DNA of 64,000 nucleotides from NCBI RefSeq assembly GCF_036785885.1, contig NC_092314.1, positions 16,389,638 through 16,453,637 on the forward strand. Reading direction: 5' to 3'. The stretch comes from Coffea arabica. Its lineage: Eukaryota; Streptophyta; Magnoliopsida; Gentianales; Rubiaceae. This document shows positions 56,000 through 64,000 of this stretch, piece by piece. A model generated the notes under the pieces. It did no database searches, was not told the DNA's origin, and worked only from the letters and a program-made list of their open reading frames with translations. The translations under genes and the position numbers were made by a program. Positions within the stretch are counted from its first letter, which is position 1; each line of letters starts with the position of its first letter.

Positions 56000-58900
56000 T
56001 TGAGTCTAAGACTCACTGAATAAAATAGTCGAGACATTGCAATCCTTTCAAGAGTAAGCTCTCTTTCACATATCATATGTCGATCGAAGTAAGCAATCCA
56101 TTCGGACTTGGTCCTCATTTTTCAGACGAATGTCTCTTCACGCTCCAATTGGCCAAATTTTTCAAATCATTTTCACTCAATCAGTTGATCGGATTCATCA
56201 GGTATTGTATGGTGCCTACCCTAAAGGATTGCATTTTCATGCTAGGCCTACCCTTGGCATAAAAGGGCTCCCCCATAGGACATGCATACCGATTTTGTAG
56301 TCTTGCCTACTAACTCGAGGTATTTTTTCTTTTGTTTTTCCCCCTCCCCCTGCATTCATAAAAATGTTTCAATAAGGTGAAAATATTTTTTTCTATATCT
56401 GATGACAATTTTTGATCCGAAAAGTGTGAAAAGTATTACTTGACTCTTGGGCAGACCCTGCGATGAAAACATGAAGGATCTATTTGGAAGCATTAGGATA
56501 AAGCCTCTAAGAGATTTCATAATTGTTTTTCAAAGAAAAATTCTATATATTTGACTTGTTAATACATTTTCGGCCCAAAAGAAAAGGAGACAAAAAGTGT
56601 ATATATGTGGAGCTCTTTAGAAGTTTTTCTCTTCTCATTTGTATTATAATTGAACGAGAAATTTTATTTTAAACTTTTTCAACAATAAAGTTTTGGATAA
56701 TTATTGTATTCATGTACATTTCATTCTTTTGCTCATCAGAGATTTCATGATGAATTTTGGGAAATAAAGTTAAATTGAGATTTCCTCAACCTCCAACCTG
56801 AAATTTCACGAGTGTATGCTTTCTAAAATCCTTACGTACACTCAATTGGTGATCCGAACTATACAATAAGAGTGCTAAAAAAAAAAAAAGGGTGAGCGGT
56901 CACTCAAAAGATCCAATGAGATACCTTCTCTCCTTTACTTAACCCCAAAATAAAATCAGTCACATTGATTGATAAATTACAAATTTGGGTAATCTTTGCT
57001 TGAAAATGTTCATTTTGTCTAATTATGTTCAATTCACATCTAAGTGAAAGCAAAAATGTGCATTATCCTTGTCTATTTGGGAAATTTGGAATGATACTGC
57101 GAGCGTTCGTTTCTCTACCCATACAGATTTTATCATTTGCTCTCTCATTTGAACCTTTGAAAGAATAATTTCGTTTCAAATAAGAGCCTTAATGATCACT
57201 ACCCTACATTGAAAAATTTTCAAATATCAAAAGGAAATGGATTTTCAATGAGCAGTTCGCTACTTTGGTTGTCATGAAGCATAAGAATGATGCTTTGGCC
57301 GTCGTTTCTACAACCTAAATACTGTTTTATCCCTTGCATCCTCATTTGATCTAAAATCGGTGGTTCTTTTCAAAGCACTTATGATCGCACCCCACATTGG
57401 GGAAGGAAATTGAAGAATTTTCCAAAAGGAAAAAGAAAGGGTAAAAATGCTGAACCAAAAGAGAGAACCCCAAATGGGAAAATTTGATTCTACCTGAGCT
57501 TCAATTTTAGAAAAAAGAGAAAAATAAAAGAGAAAGAGAAAAGAAAGAAAAGTTGTCCGGCGGATCCTCCATGTTTCACGGATATGGATGAACGGAAGTC
57601 ATCCTCGGTTAATTGATTCAGATGCATGCAAAAAATTTCGCATTAATGAAAATTTTCCTTTCAGAGTTAATGTAAGGAACGGATTAAAAGTCAGACCCTC
57701 TTCCTTTCCAATTAAACATTCTATCCCTAGTTAACCCTTTTGAGCTTTCAGAATAAAATACTTCGTTTGGCAATCTCTGAGCATCGCAAACCCCACACTA
57801 GGGCAAGTTTGACTTGAAAAAGAAGAAAAGTCTCAAAAGGTGAAAAGTGATAAGGCAACAAAATCAAAAGACAAAGAGAGAAAAGAGAACCTCAGTTGAA
57901 CATGAATTGGGGCAAATTTTGAAAAGTTCAAAAGAATGGCAGAAGGCCGACAAAAGAGAACAAAATGAAAGAGAAAAGAGCCTCAATTGAGAATAAACAG
58001 GGGCAAGTTCTGATTTAACCCTAAAACAGGGTTGGCGCAATAATGCGATCTCAGGTCATTCAAACCGCTTTTGAAATCCGCTTTCAAGTCTTAACCTTTC
58101 TAAGCACCCCACCTGACCCCATTACAAAAGGCGGAAGCCCTGACTTCTGTTCTTTGCAATTTCTCTGTCAAGAAATTTTCTAATTGACTAATGATGCTCA
58201 TATACTGATGCCGAGAAATTTTTTAGATGTATTTTTGAATTGATTAGATGAGGTTGACACTACTCATCATGTGAAAATCCGTAAGGGCATATTTGAAAAG
58301 AAAAGAAAAGGCAAGTGAAATGAATGCAAAGGGAATGAAAAATTTTCGATGCTGAAAGTCCCCGTTAAGTGATTGTAAGAGTTACCAAATCTAAGATCTT
58401 TGAGTTCGAAATAGGGGCAATTTTGGAAAATGCGATCTTCAGTGCAATGTCCTTGAGAATTTTATTCCTTTAACTATCGCTTTCAAGCCACATTAAAAAC
58501 TCAGAAAGTCCATCGTTGACTTATCCTTCATGACAACTCGAAGTGAAGATTATGCTTCTGAGGAATCCATCAGCCATTTGTGATCTTAAGGCTATAACCT
58601 GTTTTCACATGTTTAGCTATCATTTCTGTCCACACGTTGCAAGTCTAAAAAGCTTATATGTTGACTAAATTTTCTTAAGAAATAGGGGTGACATACTATT
58701 TGCTTTCACTAAGATGTGGTATTGAAGGGATTACATACAATTTGGGCACAAGAATAAGACAAATCTTGACCTCCCATTTCAAAATTAGAAATACCCACTT
58801 GATTGGTCCTGAAAGATGAGCCAACCAAAAGTGGTGACCCATTACCCTAAGCACCGATGCTAAAAGTGAGGAAGAAATCTTCTTGAATTTGGTGTTACTC

Positions 58901-59050
58901 TGAAGGATTCATCTTGAAATTTCTGTATGAGTTCAAACTCGATGTTTAAGTTTCTTCACATTTGTATATATGACTATTTTCTAAATTTTAGAAAGTGCGG
59001 TTTCTCTGTGTTCAAATAAATGGGGAATCATCTGAACAAATTTTTACAAT
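56000..59050 (+). other. Noncoding internal DNA of the Tat/Ogre-like element
   Basis: AT-rich with scattered copies of wording such as CACACTGGGGCAA and GAATAGGGGCAA; no frame longer than about 75 codons and none recognised. A purine-rich tract is at 57505-57555. Confidence 0.6.
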
Positions 59051-59056
59051 TAAGGG

Positions 59057-59180
59057 AGCCCACACTGGGGCAAATTTTTATTTGTGAGATTTCACGAAAT
59101 AAGCCCACACTGGGGCAAATTTTTATTTGTGAGATTTCACGAAATAAGCCCACACTGGGACAAATTTTTGTAACCCATTT
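59057..59180 (+). repeat. 45-bp tandem repeat, 2.7 units
   Basis: AGCCCACACTGGGGCAAATT starts at 59057, 59102 and 59147. The first two units are identical; the third diverges after GGGACAAATTTTTGTAACCC, a sequence that also occurs at 60119-60146. Confidence 0.9.
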
Positions 59181-59220
59181 GAGGACTTTACCCAAGAGTC
59201 AAGTAATACACTTTTAATTT

Positions 59221-60640
59221 CAATGACACTGCTTTTTCATGGAGAATAGTGGCATGTTGTACTTTGGTAAGCCCCCTGCGCAGGCGTTTATAACTGAAAA
59301 TTGATGAAGAAGCGCGAGAGTGCTACTTATGAACTTCACCCCTGGCACAAAGAAGTGTCACAAGATTCCCAAGATCTTCAAAATATCAGTATGGAGGAGA
59401 TTAGGTGGGCTAAAGTAGCAAATCGACTTGTTGACAAGGTCGGAGATGATGTGAGATTGATGATGGATCGCTGATGTTTAACATCAAAAGAAGGCTTGTC
59501 TTGACAACACAACTTATGAAAATTGCGTCGCCTTCCACCAGCAGCAATACTGTCTGTGAATGCTAATTTAGAATATGGGAGTGTGGGTTGCTCAGATTAG
59601 CATTAGAAGATAATATCAGGAAGCATTAAGGATCAGCTTCTGTTGGAAGTCATGGATGATCTCACAACAAGAGCAAGAAAACTTGGAGATAAGTTTTGCG
59701 GTTGGACAAGAGAGTATCAGTTTTGGACTTGGTAATGGAATGTCAAAATCTAAAAAAGTTTTCAGTGATCAATCGTTTGGCTAAATTCCATGATCAAAGG
59801 CAGATTCAGGATTCATCCCACTGACCCAAATAAGGCAGGTTCGGGTATTCATCCAACTGATCAAATCAAAAGAGCATTTGGATATGTTCATCCCTAGAAA
59901 AGTATGATGAAACAATGAACAGTTAACCATCTTGATTCTAAACAGAGAGGTTTATCTCAATGGAATGTCAGAAGAAAGTCTCAAAGTGGTTTGATGTCAA
60001 AACAGCTTGACGAACAAAAATGGACATCACGGATGATAAGATTTGGAAGGGTCACATGAAAACTCATGTTTACACGATTTTCGAAAGAAAGTTTCAAGTG
60101 AAAATGACAACACACCACACTGGAGCAAAAAGTTTTTGTAACCCATTTAAGGATTTTGTCCAAGAGTCAAGCAAGACGTTTTTAAATCAATCATACTGCT
60201 CTTTTCATGAGTAGTAGATGCATCAAGAAATTTAAGTGCATGTTGTACTTGGATAAGCCCCTTATGCAGGAATCCATGGCTTGAAATCGATGAAGAAGCA
60301 TAAGTCAGAATCTTGCGAATCGAGACCTTAAGGAGGAGCAACCATGCCGTAACGCAAATCAAAGGATCGGCTGCACAATAATTGGTAGAAACTGGGGGCA
60401 AATTATTTTTGGAAAGATTCTCAAAAAAAAAATAATAATAATAAATCAAAAAAGAAAAGAAAAAATCAAAGGAAAAAAGAAAAAAAATCAAAAATAAAAA
60501 AAGAAAAGAAAAAATCAGAAAAAAAATCAAAGTAAAAAATCATCAAAATCAAAAATCAAATCAAGTTTCATCACGGCAGGCTCGGGTTTAATCCCACTGA
60601 CCGATTGTCAGAGCATTTCATTTTGCATCGCCACTAGTCA
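59221..60640 (+). other. Noncoding internal DNA with a second copy of the CACACTGG-GCAAA...TTTTGTCCAAGAGTCAAG block
   Basis: 59148-59300 and 60115-60290 share order: CACACTGG, TTTTGTAACCCATTT, CCAAGAGTCAAG, CATGTTGTACTT, AAGCCCC, ATGAAGAAGC. A degenerate duplication of about 180 bp. AT-rich poly-A stretches at 60421-60550. Confidence 0.6.
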
Positions 60641-60682
60641 TGGGTCAGCCCCACTAGTGTGCATACCACGAATTTAAATTTC

Positions 60683-61137
60683 ATGTTGGGGTCAGTCCCC
60701 TCGGATCAGTCCCGAATTTAAATTTCATGTTGGGGTCAGTCCCCTCGGGTCAGTCCCGATTTTAAATTTCTGTTGGGGTTCGTCCCTTCGGGTCAGTCCC
60801 GAATTTAAATTTTCTGTTGGGGTCAGTCCCGATTTTAATTTCTGTTAGGGTCAGTCCCCTCGGATCAGTCCCGAATTTAAATTTCATGTTGGGATCAGTC
60901 CCCTCGGGTCAGTCCCGATTTAATTTTTGTTGGGGTCAGTTCTCTCGGGTCAGTCCCGAATTTAAATTTCTGTTGGGGTCAGTCCCCTCGAATCAGTCCC
61001 GATTTTAAATTTCTGTTGGATTCAGTCCCCTCGGGTCAGTCCCATTTAATTTTCCTGTCTCGGGTCAGTCCCGATTTTAGAATTTGCTTGTCTCGGGTCA
61101 GTCCCGATTTTAAAATTTCTCATTTGGGTCAGTCCCA
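60683..61137 (+). repeat. GGGTCAGTCCC hairpin array
   Basis: I count 18 copies of TCAGTCCC. Typical unit: GTTGGGGTCAGTCCCCTCGG then GTCAGTCCCGAATTTAAATT. Two kinds of hairpin alternate around the loop TCAGT: stem GGGG/CCCC and stem TCGGG/CCCGA; others have GGG/CCC. Confidence 0.9.
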
Positions 61138-61276
61138 TTTCATTTAAAAAAAAAATTCTGTTAAAGAAGTCAGTCCTCGTTTCAGAAGCATCTGTCGTTC
61201 GATCGTTCGCAGCCAAATAATACAGGTGAGTATTTGGGGTCTATTTCTTTATCTCAAGTTTTTCCAAAACTCAGAC

Positions 61277-61290
61277 AAAGAGGGGCAAAC
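61277..61290 (+). other. Polypurine tract, Tat/Ogre-like element
   Basis: AAAGAGGGGCAAAC directly before the 3' LTR start TGTAGACACC. Confidence 0.85.
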
Positions 61291-64000
61291 TGTAGACACC
61301 AAATTTTTAGGGTATTTTTGTTTACTATTATTTTTATTTTATTAATTTTACTTTTAGTCTTTTATTTTTATTTTTTAAGTCATTTTATCATTTAATTGAA
61401 CTTTAATCATTTATTTTATATTTTTTTATTTTGTTTCGATTCTAGGTTTTTATTTTATTTGTTTTTCGAAAAAGAAAAAAAAAGTCAATCAAAGGGACAA
61501 AGAATAAAACACATAAGCCTATTTTGGGGTTTGAAATCTGGGCCCTTCATATTAGGTTTAGTCATTGGAGGTGCCCTTAAAATGCAAACAGCCGCAGACA
61601 CAAAAGGGGGCGGGGGACGGAAAAAAGAAAAAAAATGAAAAGGGAAGGGAGCAACGGATAGAGGAGGGAGGACCGGAAACCATCACCAGCGCCACCACCA
61701 TCTAGTCCTCATCCGTTGCTGCTACTGTTCGCTAGCATCTGCCTAGCGCGTAAATCTCCCCCAACCCCTCTCTCTCTCCCTGTCGTACAGATCCACTGTG
61801 ACCATGGCTTCCGATTCATTTTCGGGCGACATCAATGGCGGTCCATCATCACCTGATGACTGACTTGCGAGCCAATTGGGAAACACGCTGTCATCCCCTG
61901 GAGATAGCACTCGCCGAAAGCAAGGTTGCCACTCCACTGCCGTCAACCACCACCAGCGCCATCACCTCCCCTGAATCCACCATCGCCTGCGGATCACTTC
62001 TTGAGCGAAAAGAAAACAGAGGAGGAGAAACGCAAGGAGGTCGGCTAGTGTTTCGGTCGGCCAGAAAGTAACGGAAAAAGAAAACGGGGAAAAACAGGGG
62101 CTGCGGGAAAAACCAGAAAAAGCAACAGAGGGAACAGGTTGGAGCTAGAAGAAAAAGGGAGCCCGGGAAGAAAGCTTCGGACAGCTGGGCTGAATGAAAA
62201 ACAGAGGAAAAGGGAAGGCTTCAGCGAGGAAAGCCAGCCGCGGCAAGAGACTGAGGAACAAAGGAATCAGCAAGCTGACGCTGTTGCCGCTGCCACTACC
62301 CGAATCTTCCACCATCACAGGCGAACCTTCGCCGAGAGAGTAAGGTAAATTATCTCTTTCCTACGAATTTTATATTTTCATCAAACTCAGACTTTTAAGG
62401 CTCTCAAAGCAAACGAATTGATTCTTATGATTTTCTTGATAACCGCACACGATTTTGAATTTACATGTTTATATGTGGATTGGTTTGAAACCTCTTGTGT
62501 TGCGGATAATTTTGGGGCTGATGATAACCTTATTTGAACAAAAAATTTGGGTGAAATTGTAATGCCTATTTGCTGTTCGATAGAATGCCCCGCTAAGAAT
62601 TCCAATTGAAAAATGACTTTGTTGCATTTTGTGTATGAGAAAAATGACACGGTTAGCAAGTTTTGAGAAATTCTCAGAGCACACCTGCCATGCATTTTGT
62701 TCAGTGGAAGTTTCATGTTGTTTGTTCATAATTTTAGATTATATGTGCTTTGTGTGTTAAATTGGACTGAAAGCTCTTGCTTTTTGAACAATTTTGGGAC
62801 CGATTAACTTCAATTCCAGCAAAAATCTGATGAAACTCTAATGCCCTCAACCTGTTTGTTAAAATGCCCGAACGTGTTTGTTTGTATGAGTTCAATGGAA
62901 GTGGAAACTGATGCTTATTTTCCTTGTTTTGTAATTTAACCCCAGAGTTTTAGAATTTCATAATTCGACCCCAAGACTATTATAAGTCCTTCAATCAGGT
63001 CTTTAATTTGGTTGTGTTTAAACCTCTCACATTTTTCCTTATACTGCTATGGCCCAAAACTGGGAATAATCCAACTTATTTCATTTTTTTAAAGTTTAAT
63101 CCACTTTTACATGTTTTATGTGACTTTCTTGGGTAGATTATTTACGGGTTTCAGAGTACAATTAGATCTTAATAATTTTGGCTAGTTTGATATTTTGGTG
63201 GGTTTTTTTGTAAGAAGATAAAGGTTGGGTCAAGAATTATGTTTGTTTGGGTCTAAGAAATGGGTTTTGATTAACTTTTGTTTGGATTTTTGATACGGCT
63301 TGAATAGCCAAAGCCCACTCTTTTGGTTGGACTTATTTTGTTGTAAAATGTAGGCTAGCCCGTTTGTTTTGCTTGGGTCTCGGTTTGGGGCTAAGAGGGG
63401 TTTTGACCCAAGGAATAAATAAACTGGCCCAATGGCCTACTTGGTTGAGAACCAGAAAATGAAATTGCAAATCAGTCCCTGTGCTTCTAAATAATTATAT
63501 TATGGTCCTAAATGCTTTAAGTTTCTTTCAATTAGGTCCTTAATATAATTGCAAGTAGACCCTTAAACTTTATTTTTCTTTAATTTTGACCCCAAAACTT
63601 TGTTACTATTTGCAATCAAGTCCTTTCTTCTTTGACTTCTTAAATGTGGGTTGTCTACATGATTTAATTAATTCAATTTCATGATTCATTTTTATCTTTA
63701 TGATTGTTTTGTTAATTAAAGTGGTGCATTGACCTTTTCTTTGTATTTTGGAGGACAAATAAGTGATTTCATTTCATTGGGGCCCCAATTCAAGGGAGGT
63801 ACACCCTAATCCCTTATTTCTTACTTTATTTGACTCTATGTGCCCTACGTGACTTTACGTGTTTTAATTGCCTGCTCTTGAATGTTGTTTATTATTATTT
63901 ATTTATCTATTTCATTTATTTCCTCATTCGCTTTATTGGCTTTAGTTTTTGTATATTTATTTTTAGTTCAATTTTGGATGTTTGAAAGGCACTTGAATGC
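61291..64000 (+). repeat. Tat/Ogre-like 3' LTR, first 2710 bp
   Basis: Matches 49987-52700 with occasional substitutions and short indels, for example a shorter A-run near 61475 and A/G at 61899. Continues past the window end. Confidence 0.92.

Larger units (their letters stand above)
49987..64000 (+). mobile_element. Large non-autonomous Tat/Ogre-like element, 3' LTR runs off the window
   Basis: 5' LTR 49987-54068, primer site 54071-54088, internal region 54069-61290 (7222 bp), polypurine tract before 61291, and the first 2710 bp of the 3' LTR. The TGTAGACACC LTR start, the GGGGCAAAC tract and the tRNA-Arg-type primer site are typical of the Ogre/Tat group. No gag, protease, RT or integrase is recognisable. 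The internal DNA is AT-rich with several tandem arrays. It must rely on proteins of an autonomous relative. Confidence 0.85.

Noticed and set aside
60683..61137. Repeat-spacer pattern of GGGTCAGTCCC
   Set aside because: Spacers are themselves repeats, no Cas genes are present, and the array lies inside an LTR element.

Overview
This window is plant nuclear DNA, probably from a eudicot. The signs are Ty3/gypsy LTR retrotransposons of the Athila, Tat and chromovirus lineages, plant-type GT-AG introns, an LRR-XII receptor kinase and a plant cupin. I see no prokaryotic features, no CRISPR array, and no rRNA or tRNA genes. The species cannot be read from the sequence. Host DNA occupies roughly 21.0-27.3 kb and 37.7-45.2 kb; most of the rest is nested retrotransposons.

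Layout. (1) 1-5027, minus strand: a decayed Athila element cut by the window edge (gag, protease, RT, RNase H, partial 5' LTR). (2) 5028-6746: AT-rich, unassigned. (3) 6747-8255, plus strand: a complete Athila LTR, its primer-binding site and a short leader, ending abruptly against a fragment of an inverted LTR. (4) 8256-21011, minus strand: a second Athila-type element that keeps gag-protease, has no RT or integrase, and carries a long noncoding 3' domain with four palindromes. Nested in it at 8510-13848 (plus strand, target duplication CAATA) is a chromovirus whose premature stops nearly all look like C-to-T changes. (5) 21012-27292: host DNA with a MITE (21319-21721, TAG duplication) and a truncated, frameshifted cupin pseudogene (22817-23698).

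(6) 27298-37672, minus strand: a young, GC-rich, nearly complete Tat element. Its two 471-bp LTRs differ at two bases by my count, and it is flanked by AGCTG duplications. It has gag-protease, RT, a degenerate RNase H, a second RNase H and integrase. On the opposite strand it carries a three-exon gene of about 771 codons with its own TATA box. A 47-bp minisatellite, each unit able to form a hairpin, lies between the convergent ends of pol and this antisense gene. (7) 37678-45172: host DNA with an LRR-XII non-RD receptor kinase on the minus strand (41509-37942, two exons, one 1-bp frameshift just before the catalytic loop), a duplicated upstream segment, and a small TRIM-like element (43469-44779). 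(8) 45173-49986, plus strand: a third decayed Athila, interrupted in RT by (9) 49987 to the window end: a very large Tat/Ogre-like element with a 4.08-kb LTR, a tRNA-Arg-type primer site, a 7.2-kb internal region with no recognisable gag or pol, and several tandem-repeat families.

The less explained observations are the recurring hairpins with constant loops (LTR loop TCCAAYG; internal loop TCAGT; 47-bp array), the antisense spliced gene in the Tat element, the four TGACG/CGTCA palindromes, and the one-base lesion in the receptor kinase. Cellular genes here are few: one immune-type receptor and one dead cupin.
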